A stretch of 64,000 nt of DNA from Snodgrassella alvi wkB2 (GCF_000600005.1 NZ_CP007446.1:1824894-1888893); one strand, 5' to 3'. Counted from the first letter of the stretch, positions 9,225 to 18,043 are shown. Numbers and translations: made by a program. Notes: a model not told the origin generated them from the letters alone.

Positions 9225-9246
9225 AAAAATCATATAACTACATTAA

Positions 9247-11289
9247 TTAGTCCTGTGATTTCTGTTCAGGTGCAGATGCTTTAGATTCAGTATTATCTGC
9301 ATCCTCAGCCACAGCATCAGCTTTAGTTTCGGATTGAGTTGCTCCATCCGCTTTAGCACCTGTTTCGGTTTCAGCTACCGCATCAGTCTTAGCTTCAGTT
9401 TCAGTCTCAGCTAACGGCTGCTCAGTATCGCCATCCTTAACTATATTTTCACTGAAATCTTTTGGCGGACTAGGCTGCTTACCGGCCATAATTTCCAGTA
9501 CCTGATCACGGTCAATGGTTTCCCATTCAATCAGAGCCTTAGCCATGGTATGCATCTTATCGCGATTCTCATCCAGAATTTTATAAGCAATTTCATACTG
9601 CTCATCAAGGATGCGACGTACTTCAGCATCTACTTCCTGCATGGTTTTTTCAGAAATATTTTTCGATTGCGTTACAGAGCGCCCGAGAAACACTTCATTT
9701 TCATTTTCACCATATACTACTGGTCCCATTTTTTTGGACATACCATAACGGGTTACCATATCACGCGCAATCTGAGTAGCACGTTCAAAGTCATTAGAAG
9801 CACCAGTAGACACACGACCAATAAACAACTGTTCAGCTATACGACCACCAAACAGAATTGAAATCTCATTAAGCATCTGATCTTCATACATACTGATGCG
9901 GTCACGTTCCGGCAGCTGCCAGGTCAGACCAAGTGCACGCCCGCGGGGCATAATCGTTACTTTATGTACCGGATCTGTAAAATCCAGTGTTTCGGCAACA
10001 ACAGCGTGACCTGATTCATGATAAGCAGTGGCTTTTTTCTCATCCTCATGCATAACCATGGAACGGCGTTCAGGACCCATGTAAATCTTATCTTTAGCAT
10101 CTTCAAAGTCACTCATGTCTACTTTGGTCTTATTCCGACGACCTGCAAACAGAGCAGCCTCATTTACCAGATTGGCTAAATCAGCGCCGGAAAAACCCGG
10201 AGTACCACGTGCCAGCACAGGTAAATCCACTGATTTATCCAGAGGCACTTTAGCAGCATGTACTTTCAGAATCTGTTCACGTCCGCGGATATCCGGTAAC
10301 GGTACCACTACCTGACGGTCAAAACGGCCTGGTCGCATCAGAGCAGGATCAAGCACATCCGGACGGTTAGTTGCCGCAATCACAATAACTGTTGTATTGC
10401 TTTCAAAACCATCCATCTCCACAAGCAGCTGATTCAGCGTTTGCTCACGTTCATCATTACCACCACCCAAACCGGCACCACGCTGGCGTCCTACCGCATC
10501 AATTTCATCGATAAAAATCAGACAGGGAGCGTTCTTTTTTGCCTGCTCAAACATATCGCGAACACGCGATGCGCCCACACCAACAAACATCTCTACAAAA
10601 TCGGAACCGGAAATACTGAAAAACGGCACCTGAGCTTCGCCGGCAATCGCTTTAGCCAGTAAAGTCTTACCTGTACCCGGTCTGCCACACATCAGAATAC
10701 CGCGCGGTACACGTCCGCCAAGTGTCTGATAACGCTGTGGCGCCCGCAGATAATCCACAATTTCCTGCACTTCTTCCTTAGCCTCATCACAACCAGCTAC
10801 ATCAGCAAAGGTTGTTTTATTAGACTCTTTATCCAGTAATCGGGCACGGCTTTTACCAAAAGAAAAGGCGCCACCCTTGCCTCCGCCGCCTTGTGTGGAG
10901 CGCATGAAATAAAAAAATACACCAATCAGCAACAGTATAGGTAATATGCTGATAAACATATTAGTCAAAATACCCGGTTTTTCTTCCGGAATCACATTAA
11001 CCCGAATATTTTTCGCTATCAGATTACTAACAAAATTATTTTCCAGCGGTGTCGGTGCATTGGTAATGAAAGAAGATTTATCATGACGCTGGCCCTTCAG
11101 CTGCAGACCATTAATCACTGAACCTTCAATATTTACACTGGCAATCTCACCCTTGTTAACCTGCTGAATAAACTGAGAGTATTCAATTTGCTGTTTACTC
11201 TCTTTTTTCTCAGTAATGGCATTGAATGCGGCCATTAATACTAACGCCAGCACCAGCCAGACCAAAAGATTCTTTACGGTATTCCGCAC
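9247..11289 (-). CDS. ftsH: ATP-dependent zinc metalloprotease FtsH
   Basis: A membrane-anchored AAA+ protease that degrades membrane and regulatory proteins, including LpxC in E. coli. There are two N-terminal TM helices (about 7-24 and 111-128) around a periplasmic loop. Walker A is GRPGTGKT at 202-209, Walker B LIFIDEID at 257-264, SRH RPGRFDR at 319-325, and the zinc site HESGH at 424-428. Walker A has Arg203 where Pro is usual. The start is GTG behind AGGAG. The last 75 or so residues are an acidic, repetitive Glu/Thr/Ala/Lys tail, making the protein 680 residues against roughly 645 in E. coli. It is 86 nt downstream of rlmE. Confidence 0.97.
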   Translation of the reverse strand: MRNTVKNLLVWLVLALVLMAAFNAITEKKESKQQIEYSQFIQQVNKGEIASVNIEGSVINGLQLKGQRHDKSSFITNAPTPLENNFVSNLIAKNIRVNVIPEEKPGILTNMFISILPILLLIGVFFYFMRSTQGGGGKGGAFSFGKSRARLLDKESNKTTFADVAGCDEAKEEVQEIVDYLRAPQRYQTLGGRVPRGILMCGRPGTGKTLLAKAIAGEAQVPFFSISGSDFVEMFVGVGASRVRDMFEQAKKNAPCLIFIDEIDAVGRQRGAGLGGGNDEREQTLNQLLVEMDGFESNTTVIVIAATNRPDVLDPALMRPGRFDRQVVVPLPDIRGREQILKVHAAKVPLDKSVDLPVLARGTPGFSGADLANLVNEAALFAGRRNKTKVDMSDFEDAKDKIYMGPERRSMVMHEDEKKATAYHESGHAVVAETLDFTDPVHKVTIMPRGRALGLTWQLPERDRISMYEDQMLNEISILFGGRIAEQLFIGRVSTGASNDFERATQIARDMVTRYGMSKKMGPVVYGENENEVFLGRSVTQSKNISEKTMQEVDAEVRRILDEQYEIAYKILDENRDKMHTMAKALIEWETIDRDQVLEIMAGKQPSPPKDFSENIVKDGDTEQPLAETETEAKTDAVAETETGAKADGATQSETKADAVAEDADNTESKASAPEQKSQD

Positions 11290-11375
11290 TGTCAGAAACT
11301 CCTAAGGAGGTTAATTAATTGTTGTTCAGAATAGTTAATATAGCCAACATCTTCATATAGCATTGGCTATAACTA

Positions 11376-11996
11376 CTATTTTTTACCGCGACCAAGCAAA
11401 TAAATTTCGCTCGAGCGGTCACGGGATGCTTTCGGCTTGCGAACCATTACCTGAGCAAAACAATCCTTCATAGCCTGCTGAAACTCTTGCAGACCTGCTC
11501 CCTGAAACACCTTCACCAGAAAATCACCACCCGGTTTGAGATGTGCTTGAGCAAACTCCAGACCCAATTCTGCCAGATAAAAACTGCGTGCCTGATCAGT
11601 AATGTTATTGCCAGACATATTGGGTGCCATATCACAAATTACAAGATCCAATTCACAACCATCCAGCAAAGTTTCAAATTTTGCCAGCACGTCATTCTCG
11701 CGAAAATCACCCTGAATAAAACGTACACCCGTCACTGGTTCCATAGGCAGAATATCCAGTGCAAATACCTGTCCTGCCGTACCAGCCAGCCTGGCCGCAA
11801 CCTGCGACCAGCTACCCGGAGCACTGCCAAGGTCAGCCACTACCGCACCCGGTCGTATCAGATGATCCTTATCATTGATTTCCAGCAACTTATAGGCTGC
11901 GCGTGCACGGTAGCCTTCTTTTTGAGCCAGATGAACATAATGATCGTTAACATGCTCGTTGAGCCATGCACTGGAAGATTTAGAGCGAACACCCAT
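11376..11996 (-). CDS. rlmE: 23S rRNA 2'-O-ribose methyltransferase (U2552)
   Basis: RlmE/FtsJ methylates U2552 of 23S rRNA in the assembled large subunit. I choose the ATG at 11996 (206 residues, starting [11 protein letters not shown]) because it matches the family N-terminus and the roughly 209-residue length. An upstream in-frame extension is not conserved-looking. SAM motif I is [11 protein letters not shown]. The catalytic K-D-K-E set is visible as Lys in YKLLE, Asp in ICDMAPN, Lys in LVKVFQG and Glu in SSEIYLLG. It precedes ftsH, as in E. coli. Confidence 0.94.
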   Translation of the reverse strand: MGVRSKSSSAWLNEHVNDHYVHLAQKEGYRARAAYKLLEINDKDHLIRPGAVVADLGSAPGSWSQVAARLAGTAGQVFALDILPMEPVTGVRFIQGDFRENDVLAKFETLLDGCELDLVICDMAPNMSGNNITDQARSFYLAELGLEFAQAHLKPGGDFLVKVFQGAGLQEFQQAMKDCFAQVMVRKPKASRDRSSEIYLLGRGKK

Positions 11997-12173
11997 GATG
12001 CAAATTCTTGAAAAAATCACCACATTGTATCGTGAAATTGATGCAGAATACAGCATTTCCCCTTATATAAAAGATAAATTCATCAGCATAAATAATTTTA
12101 TCCGCCGGCTATACTCAGCAATTAATCAGACCTGTTCCTCAGGTTTTATTCCAAATCTTTTTTGTAGTGTAAA

Positions 12174-12728
12174 TTACTCATCTGAATAGATTGACATAGT
12201 GAAACACCAGCGCACATATCTGATAAATTGTTTCATTAGCTGCACCAGAATAAAAGCTATAAGAGCGCATAGCGGCAGATAAGCAGGGGTTTCAATTCTG
12301 GTACTCAATGGCATGATAGTATCGGCCGTAGCAACATATGTTGCCCATGTATTTCTATCATTTTCCAGGTCAATAGTTTCAATCTCAATCAATTGAAGCT
12401 GTGGCTCCTCTTTAAGTACCTTATAACTGAAGGAATAATTACCATCTGATGATTTATCCTGCCCACTGGGGAATTTGGCCAGAAATGACGTATTTTCCGG
12501 TTTAAAATCTCTATTAGTACTATAATTTACCTGAGTAAAAGTACCATCAGACTGAAATACCGCAACTTCAAAAGGATAATGAGATTGGTTTTTGATGCTG
12601 CTTCTAGTATATATATGCGACACTAACGGCAGACAAACCACGCACAACCCAAGCCCTGCAACTAATCTGAAAATAAAGGTATCCAGAACTCTCAGTATGC
12701 CAAGGCACAAAATCTGCGAAAATTTCAT
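12174..12728 (-). CDS. unknown two-TM membrane protein, paralogue of the gene at 62138
   Basis: A protein of 184 residues with a hydrophobic helix at about 19-40 and another at about 150-168. A periplasmic or extracytoplasmic middle domain of about 105 residues sits between them. The middle domain shares with the 62138 gene the pattern F-x-x-DG-x-F, then NT-x-FLAK-x-P-x-G, then FSYKV and QLI. The C-terminal helix and following basic residues also align. No named family is recognised. It stands alone between the 5' side of rlmE and yhbY, with AT-rich flanks. The function is unknown; a membrane-anchored sensor or small envelope protein is only a guess. Confidence 0.7.
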   Translation of the reverse strand: MKFSQILCLGILRVLDTFIFRLVAGLGLCVVCLPLVSHIYTRSSIKNQSHYPFEVAVFQSDGTFTQVNYSTNRDFKPENTSFLAKFPSGQDKSSDGNYSFSYKVLKEEPQLQLIEIETIDLENDRNTWATYVATADTIMPLSTRIETPAYLPLCALIAFILVQLMKQFIRYVRWCFTMSIYSDE

Positions 12729-13026
12729 AATTATAATGACTTAACGGAAAAGATATTAATTTTTGCTAACTAATTAAAATAGAATAAATATTACCAACAA
12801 TAAACAAATATCACAGAAATTAAATATACCTGAATGTTTTATAAATTACTATTTTAATTAAAATAAGAAATACCTTATTAATATACTGATTTTGAATTTT
12901 TATTTTCAATACAAATATACAAGACCTCTCAACTATAAAAAATCGTCTGTCTCATTTAAAATAGCTCAACTCTGAATCTAACTTGAATAACAGGCTAATC
13001 AGATCGTAATTAATCCGGAAAGTAAA

Positions 13027-13317
13027 ATGGCAACAGATAAATTAAACAGTAAAGAAAAAATGGCATTAAAAGCTCGTGCACATCAATTACATGCAGTAGT
13101 ACTGATTGGTCAGCACGGACTGACTACTGAAGTAATCACCGAAACCAATCGTAATCTTAATGCACATGAACTGATTAAAGTACAGGTAGCAGGTGACGAT
13201 CGTGCAGCGCGTATAGCCATTGCAGAAGAACTATGTAAAGCTACTCATGCCGAATTAATTCAGCATATTGGCAAACAACTAATATTATTCCGCCGCAAAG
13301 AGAATCCGGCAGAATAA
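13027..13317 (+). CDS. yhbY: CRM-domain RNA-binding protein (ribosome assembly factor)
   Basis: A single CRM domain of 96 residues, like E. coli YhbY, which associates with pre-50S ribosomes. The core reads LKARAHQLHAVVLIGQHGLT, with the GxxG-type loop (GQHG) characteristic of CRM domains. A GGAAAG ribosome-binding site lies 4 nt before the ATG. It is divergent from the unknown membrane gene and is followed by a strong hairpin. It is convergent with greA, whereas E. coli has yhbY divergent from rlmE-ftsH a short distance away, so the neighbourhood is partly conserved. Confidence 0.9.
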   Translation: MATDKLNSKEKMALKARAHQLHAVVLIGQHGLTTEVITETNRNLNAHELIKVQVAGDDRAARIAIAEELCKATHAELIQHIGKQLILFRRKENPAE

Positions 13318-13320
13318 ATA

Positions 13321-13347
13321 AAAGCGATTCATTACATGAATCGCTTT
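13321..13347. terminator. terminator after yhbY
   Basis: A perfect 12-bp stem (AAAGCGATTCAT / ATGAATCGCTTT) with a 3-nt apex, then TTTATTTTAT on the plus strand. It starts 3 nt after the yhbY stop. It could also serve the convergent greA, whose stop is 57 nt further on. Confidence 0.88.
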
Positions 13348-13403
13348 TATTTTATCCGGCTAGTTTCTGTAAAACAGTAAACAATTTTTTAAATGCAGAT
13401 AAA

Positions 13404-13883
13404 TTAAATATAAAACACTTCAAGAATTTCATATTCGCGAATACCGCCCGGTGCCTGAACTTCTGCCACATCACCCTCTTCTTTACCAATCAGAGCACGT
13501 GCTATAGGTGAACCGACATAAATTTTAGCCTGTTTAATATCTGCCTCATCTTCACCCACAATCTGGTAACTCACTACTTCTTCGGTTTCCAGATCCTGCA
13601 TTTTCACTGTAGCACCAAAAACCACCTTACCATCAGCATTGGTTTCTTTTGGATCAATAATATGCGCCAGGGAAAGCTTGTGCTCAATTTCAGCAATCCT
13701 GCCTTCAATAAAGCCCTGTTTTTCTTTAGCAGCTTCATATTCTGCATTTTCCGACAGATCGCCATGCGAACGTGCTTCAGCAATTGCTTCAATTACAGCC
13801 GGCCGAGCTACACTTTTAAGCTCTTGTAGCTCTTGTTTCAGCAAATTAGCACCAATTACGGTCAACGGAATTTTTTGCATCAT
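13404..13883 (-). CDS. greA: transcription elongation factor GreA
   Basis: GreA enters the RNA-polymerase secondary channel and stimulates cleavage of backtracked RNA. The start chosen is the ATG at 13883 (159 residues, [15 protein letters not shown]) because TTGGAG lies 5 nt before it and the family begins this way; an upstream in-frame ATG is ignored. The N-terminal coiled coil carries [18 protein letters not shown], whose acidic tip residues coordinate the second Mg2+. The C-terminal FKBP-like domain follows. The 5' leader contains an attenuator-like terminator, listed separately. Confidence 0.95.
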   Translation of the reverse strand: MMQKIPLTVIGANLLKQELQELKSVARPAVIEAIAEARSHGDLSENAEYEAAKEKQGFIEGRIAEIEHKLSLAHIIDPKETNADGKVVFGATVKMQDLETEEVVSYQIVGEDEADIKQAKIYVGSPIARALIGKEEGDVAEVQAPGGIREYEILEVFYI

Positions 13884-13941
13884 ATTTCTCCAAGATACCG
13901 TTGCAGAATGCATCAACGGTATTTCGTATTAATAACAAAAA

Positions 13942-13968
13942 GCAAGCCGCCCGATTTTGGCGGCTTGC
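13942..13968 (-). terminator. attenuator-like terminator in the greA leader
   Basis: A 10-bp perfect stem (GCAAGCCGCC / GGCGGCTTGC) with a 7-nt loop is followed on the minus strand by TTTTTGTTATT. It lies upstream of greA (start 13883) and downstream of a good promoter on the same strand. No minus-strand gene precedes it. A second inverted repeat, CCGTTG...CAACGG, lies at about 13899-13920, just before the Shine-Dalgarno. The arrangement predicts a short terminated leader RNA plus read-through into greA. Confidence 0.7.
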
Positions 13969-13985
13969 GCTGTTCCATAGGTGCT

Positions 13986-14013
13986 ATTTTAGCAGACCGG
14001 TATAAAATAGCAA
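13986..14013 (-). promoter_or_regulatory. predicted greA promoter with extended -10
   Basis: Read on the minus strand: -35 TTGCTA (14008-14013), a 16-nt spacer, and -10 TAAAAT (13986-13991) preceded by TGC as an extended -10. Transcription would begin near 13979 and meet the 13942-13968 terminator after only a few dozen nucleotides. Confidence 0.55.
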
Positions 14014-14036
14014 CGTTTATAACGACTATTTCATAG

Positions 14037-14527
14037 AATAATCAGCTAATTTAATTTGCCATAATATTCATCATCAATACTGTGGCTTTGTATGTTCATT
14101 AATCTGATTAATCGAACCAATCATCGCCAGATTTATCTAAATTCCAAACTTTATTTAAATATATTCAACAAATGTATACATATTTTAATTATTTTATTAA
14201 TTTATGCCTCAGTTATCTAATCTTTTAGTTATTTCATAATATATAGTAAATCAATTCAGCTTTCTTTTATGAAGTTTAAAAAATTCAGTTTCACCTGATA
14301 AGGAGAATTAACCAGATATAAATTTTTTGCTGAAATTTATCAGAACAAAATTACCATAAAAAATAATGCCACTAACTATTTAAAAAATATATACATTAAT
14401 TGGTTTTTGATAAAATACTCAACATCACTACGCTAATTAGATTTAAATTAGGCTATTAGTATATCCTTTCGCTCTTGTTTTATATTTAATCAAATAATCC
14501 CGTTTAAAAATCCAAAATTATTTCAAT
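14037..14527. other. AT-rich intergenic stretch before the lipoprotein gene
   Basis: About 490 nt without a convincing gene. An 18-codon open stretch on the minus strand ends at 14108 and reads KVWNLDKSGDDWFD, which resembles the C-terminal tail of a protein and may be a remnant. A plus-strand AAGGAG near 14300 is not followed by a usable start. Nothing else stands out. Confidence 0.35.
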
Positions 14528-14962
14528 ATGAATCTATTTAAAATAAATAAAAATTTTGTAGCTATGCTATTAGTAATATTGTTATCTGCCTGTAATAAAA
14601 CTAAATCATTAGAAGCAAGCTATAAAACAGATACTTTGAATGTAAATACAGAATTTATTACTGAAAAAAATATAAATTTAAATCAAATACAACAGATACC
14701 AGTTAATACTTTAGTATCAAAATACCCGCCATTAACAGATAGTACTTTTATTTTAGGCAAAGGAGATGGTGTGATTTCAGAATTCAGAATTAGTTTAAGA
14801 AATACATTTACAGAAAAAGAAATTGAAAACAGAGACATTATAATCAGAGAAGTAACGTGGTCTTGCAATCAAGATGAAAATTTAACTATCTGGTATGAGA
14901 AAAAACAGGATCAATGGGTTCTGGTAGACCATGTAATCTGGTATAAAGATGCTTTATTTTAA
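14528..14962 (+). CDS. putative lipoprotein of unknown function
   Basis: A protein of 144 residues with a signal peptide and a clear lipobox (LLSAC, Cys at about 22), so predicted to be lipid-anchored in the envelope. The mature part is polar and has LVSKYPPLTDSTFILGKGDG followed by an alternating charged/hydrophobic C-terminal half with VTWSCNQDENLTIWY. The cysteine in that segment may be free. Codon use is much more AT-rich than the housekeeping neighbours, and it sits in AT-rich spacers. This suggests acquired or fast-evolving DNA (inference). No Shine-Dalgarno is evident. The family is not recognised. Confidence 0.65.
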   Translation: MNLFKINKNFVAMLLVILLSACNKTKSLEASYKTDTLNVNTEFITEKNINLNQIQQIPVNTLVSKYPPLTDSTFILGKGDGVISEFRISLRNTFTEKEIENRDIIIREVTWSCNQDENLTIWYEKKQDQWVLVDHVIWYKDALF

Positions 14963-15116
14963 ACATTTATTTAATCATTAAATATTAACTTATTATATAA
15001 ATAATAGTCCTGACTATAACTTGAGAGCTAAATTTAATTATTTTATCTGATTGACAGCCAATCAACATAAAAATAAACACTATCCAATCTAATTATTAAT
15101 ATTTCATTAAATAAAA

Positions 15117-15146
15117 TACCTTTCAAAGATATTTCTCTGAAAGGTA
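15117..15146. terminator. possible terminator downstream of ssb
   Basis: A 9-bp stem (TACCTTTCA / TGAAAGGTA) encloses a 12-nt loop, 69 nt beyond the ssb stop and about 155 nt beyond the lipoprotein stop. The minus-strand flank is only moderately T-rich, so it is a weaker call than the other terminators here. Confidence 0.45.
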
Positions 15147-15214
15147 TAAAATTGATTAATAAAAATTATCAGGTTTTTATCAATTTAAAATAGATTCAAT
15201 GCTATTCTTTGTTA

Positions 15215-15751
15215 TTAAAACGGAATATCGTCATCAATATCATCTACCGGAGCAGGAGTAGGTGCCGGTCGCGGTGCCTGACGGCGCGGAGCTGCCGGTG
15301 GCGGACTGGAAGCAGCAGGTGCAGCATCATAACCGTCCTGATTATAGTTACCTCCTCCCTGTGCGTAGTTGGTTCCGCTATTCATCTGATCATAGCTATT
15401 ACCTGAGCCGGAAGCACTGTCATTGCGACTGCCCAGCATTTTCATTTCACTGCCGATAATATCGTATGCGGTGCGTTCGATACCATCTTTACCGGTATAT
15501 TTACGGCTCTGAATCCTGCCCTCAATAAACACCTGACTGCCTTTACGCAAATACTGGCTGGCTATCTCACCCAATTTACCGAACAGAGTAATATTATGCC
15601 ATTCAGTACGAGTCTGGCGTTCACCATTACGGTCACGCCACTGTTCATCAGTAGCTATGGAAAAATTGGTTATTGCATCTCCGCTGGGCATATATCGTGT
15701 TTCAGGATCACGACCCAGACGGCCAACCAGGATGACTTTATTAACAGACAT
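15215..15751 (-). CDS. ssb: single-stranded DNA-binding protein
   Basis: SSB coats ssDNA in replication, repair and recombination. The N-terminal OB fold (about 1-110) begins [18 protein letters not shown] Gly/Asn/Pro/Ala-rich linker follows, ending in the acidic tip DDIDDDIPF, which recruits partner proteins. At 178 residues it is the usual proteobacterial length. It lies downstream of a lytic transglycosylase on the same strand with an 84-nt gap. Confidence 0.96.
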   Translation of the reverse strand: MSVNKVILVGRLGRDPETRYMPSGDAITNFSIATDEQWRDRNGERQTRTEWHNITLFGKLGEIASQYLRKGSQVFIEGRIQSRKYTGKDGIERTAYDIIGSEMKMLGSRNDSASGSGNSYDQMNSGTNYAQGGGNYNQDGYDAAPAASSPPPAAPRRQAPRPAPTPAPVDDIDDDIPF

Positions 15752-15835
15752 GGTGGTTTCCTAATAATGAATACAGGCTGTCCAAGATGACAACCCATAA
15801 TTAAAAGATTACAAATATCGCAGAATGCCGGGAAT

Positions 15836-16459
15836 TCAGGCCCATTGCCAGTGCCGTTGCCAGGCATTGATAACAGCATTCGAGTAAGTACTACGCCCCA
15901 AGCTACCATTATAACGCGCCAGCGCTCTTACCATATTACCATTCTCACGATTTCGATAATAACGCAGGATAGTACATCCGTAACGTAAGTTAGTGCGAAT
16001 ATCGAATAAGTTATGTTCCGGACGACCAATTTGTTTTACCCAGAAAGGCATTACCTGCATTAAACCGCGGGCGCCTACTCCGGAGATAGCATATTGACGA
16101 AAACGGCTTTCTACTTCGATCAGGCCAAGTATAACCTGTGTATCCAGACCGGCACGCATTGATTCATACTGAATATTGGTTAATAAACGTTTACGTGCAT
16201 AATCATCAGGAATATGTAAAGCAAGACGACCCGACATGGCATTTAGCCAGCGGCTGGCCTCTGAAGGCGAAGAAAAAATCAGGCGCGGAGGATTGGCATT
16301 ATTAACAGCATTGCGCATGATCGAAGCAACATCATCAGAAAGGGTTTCTTCACGCTGTGCACCTGCCAGCACTATACGCGGCACAGCTATCCCCAGTAAG
16401 GTAGCACTGCCTGCCTGTAACAGCCGGCGTCGCGAGACAGATTTATTTCTGTACGGCAT
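15836..16459 (-). CDS. SLT-type lytic transglycosylase with a twin-arginine signal
   Basis: This protein cleaves peptidoglycan glycan strands to anhydro-muropeptides. The 207 residues start with a Tat-like signal (SRRRLLQAG at about 8-16, then a hydrophobic stretch ending near LAGA). The catalytic domain has the family-1 motifs: Glu in GLIEVESRF, GLMQVMPFW, and an AYN-like RYNGSLGR near the end. Export by Tat rather than Sec is inferred from the RR motif. It precedes ssb on the same strand. Confidence 0.88.
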   Translation of the reverse strand: MPYRNKSVSRRRLLQAGSATLLGIAVPRIVLAGAQREETLSDDVASIMRNAVNNANPPRLIFSSPSEASRWLNAMSGRLALHIPDDYARKRLLTNIQYESMRAGLDTQVILGLIEVESRFRQYAISGVGARGLMQVMPFWVKQIGRPEHNLFDIRTNLRYGCTILRYYRNRENGNMVRALARYNGSLGRSTYSNAVINAWQRHWQWA

Positions 16460-16630
16460 ATAATTTAATTCCGTTTGTGTATCGTATACAAACTGATTGC
16501 AAGATTACGATAGGTAATTTTAATTGATTATATTAAATATAGTTAGATATTTTAAAATTTATACAGTAATTTTTATGACAATATGAGTTTTTCAATTCAC
16601 AGAATCCATACCAGACAACTGTTTTAAAGA

Positions 16631-16658
16631 AAAAAGCCAATATCAATATTGGCTTTTT
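16631..16658. terminator. terminator after the 120-residue unknown gene
   Basis: Inverted repeat AAAAAGCCAATAT / ATATTGGCTTTTT with a 2-nt centre; in RNA the loop would open further. The minus-strand flank gives TTTTTTC after the stem. It lies 24 nt beyond the stop of the minus-strand gene at 16682. Confidence 0.85.
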
Positions 16659-16681
16659 TCATGATATAACAGCTGAACTGC

Positions 16682-17044
16682 TTAACTCAGGGCGATCGGT
16701 ACAAAAGCTTCACGCGCCAGTTCTTCTTGTGCCAGATCAGTTACTACTGTGGAAAATTGTACACCAAACCAGTTTCTGAAATTTTCAAAGCTCAAATCAG
16801 GCCACAAGTTTTCATCCTCACACCAGTCAGCCAGTTCTGCTGCAAAGATATCCTCATAACGCTGTTCGATTTCAACCCACAAGCTATCTATATCTTCACT
16901 GGCGGAAGTCAGATAGGCATTGGCATCCTGTTGCAGAATATCCAGAGATAACTGTTCCAGATCAATATCAGGCAATTTTTGCAACCAGGCCCAGAATGGT
17001 TCAAGCGGAACAAGCAAAAATACACTGCGGTTAACTTCATACAT
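16682..17044 (-). CDS. uncharacterised acidic protein downstream of mlaA
   Basis: A protein of 120 residues, strongly acidic and Trp-rich, with no signal peptide or membrane helix, so probably cytoplasmic. Features visible are FWAWLQKLPDIDLEQLSLDILQ near the N-terminus and WCEDENLWPDLSFENFRNWF in the C-terminal half. It follows mlaA by 78 nt on the same strand and is closed by a terminator, so it could be the last gene of the mla operon. I do not recognise a functional family. A role in phospholipid transport would be only guilt by association. Confidence 0.7.
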   Translation of the reverse strand: MYEVNRSVFLLVPLEPFWAWLQKLPDIDLEQLSLDILQQDANAYLTSASEDIDSLWVEIEQRYEDIFAAELADWCEDENLWPDLSFENFRNWFGVQFSTVVTDLAQEELAREAFVPIALS

Positions 17045-17122
17045 AGTCTTATTCCTTGTTTTATACTGATCTGAATTTCAGTTTTCGGAATGATACTTTT
17101 TACTGTTATAAAATACTAACGT

Positions 17123-18043
17123 TTAATGCACATTCCAATAGGACTGACTTGCTGAAACCGGAGATTCAGTCAAGTTGTCGCCTGTATTTTTATCTGGTGT
17201 TGAATCAGTTGTTGCCGGAACATTATCATCTGATTCAGTTACTTTTTTAACAGATTGACTTGATGATACAGAAGCCGGCTGGGTAACGGCATTATCACTA
17301 CCCGGAGCTACCAGATTATCTATATCGTCATCATCGTCATCATCTGCCGGAAACAATGAGCCGCCTACCTGATTGTTACGCAATTTCATATATACATCAC
17401 GCATGTATGTATAGCGATCCAGTGCGGCATCATTCAAGCTATCGGTTACATCCAGCAATGCTTCACGCGAGGCCACTCCATTCAGACCGGTAAGACTCCA
17501 GCGTACAGCATCTTCCTTGAAAATAGCATTTTCTATCGGGAATACATCAGTAATGGTACTTCCGATACTATCACGCACTGTCGACGGACCCAAAAGAGGA
17601 TAAACAAAGTAATTACTGTTTTTCCAACCCCATGAGGCAAAGGTATCACCAAGGGTATTTTTGTTGTTCGGAATCCGGCCTGCATCAGCAATATCCAGTA
17701 AACCGCCCAGGCCAAATGTAGTATTAATACCAACGCGCACGAAATCTGTACTGGCTTTCTCAATATCCAGTCGCAGCAGATTACTGCCAAAACTTACTAC
17801 ATCGCGCAGATTATTGAAAAAGTTGTTGACGCCTGTACGCACAGGTGAAGGAGTGACTTTTCGGTAACCGCGGGCAACCGGTGTCATGATATAACGATCA
17901 AGATGATCATTAATATTGAACATCACCCGGTTATAACCCTCATACGGATCTTTATAAGTATAGGTCTGTTCTGCTGCCGCCCAGCCAGCCTGACTGAGCA
18001 CAAGCAGTACACAGCCTGTTAGCAACTTTTTCTTACTACTCAT
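17123..18043 (-). CDS. mlaA: MlaA, outer-membrane phospholipid-removal protein
   Basis: MlaA extracts phospholipids from the outer leaflet of the outer membrane and passes them to MlaC. The conserved core DPYEGYNRVMFNIND begins near residue 32 and the MlaA fold follows. The 306-residue protein ends in a long low-complexity tail with a run of seven Asp (about 230) and Ser/Thr-rich sequence. The signal region MSSKKKLLTGC has an LTGC only 6-11 residues in, too early for a normal lipobox. A type-I cleavage near AGWA-A seems as likely, so lipidation is uncertain. Its start overlaps the mlaB stop by 4 nt. Confidence 0.93.
   Translation of the reverse strand: MSSKKKLLTGCVLLVLSQAGWAAAEQTYTYKDPYEGYNRVMFNINDHLDRYIMTPVARGYRKVTPSPVRTGVNNFFNNLRDVVSFGSNLLRLDIEKASTDFVRVGINTTFGLGGLLDIADAGRIPNNKNTLGDTFASWGWKNSNYFVYPLLGPSTVRDSIGSTITDVFPIENAIFKEDAVRWSLTGLNGVASREALLDVTDSLNDAALDRYTYMRDVYMKLRNNQVGGSLFPADDDDDDDIDNLVAPGSDNAVTQPASVSSSQSVKKVTESDDNVPATTDSTPDKNTGDNLTESPVSASQSYWNVH

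Larger units (their letters stand above)
8519..9246. other. AT-rich 728-nt gap between ftsH and folP with two short open stretches
   Basis: No full-length gene is visible. On the minus strand there is a 44-codon ORF (8683-8817, listed separately). There is also a 56-codon open stretch at 8907-9077 that lacks ATG and reads like protein (for example KRFIHESSKSIFPVGANI). It continues upstream in the same frame across one TGA. A hairpin, AATATTT-G-CCC paired with GGG-AAATATT, lies at 8958-8982 inside that stretch. This could be a decayed gene or a spacer with chance ORFs. The ftsH terminator lies at 9203-9224 and the folP promoter must also be here. Confidence 0.5.

Noticed and set aside
11297-11312. 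Palindrome around the ftsH ribosome-binding site (CTCCT-A-AGGAG)
   Set aside because: Only one base separates the arms, so no stable hairpin can form; it simply includes the Shine-Dalgarno.
11487-12011. Long open frame opposite rlmE
   Set aside because: It lies entirely on the reverse of a well-supported methyltransferase gene, has many Cys/His/Thr typical of antisense reads, and shows no start signal.
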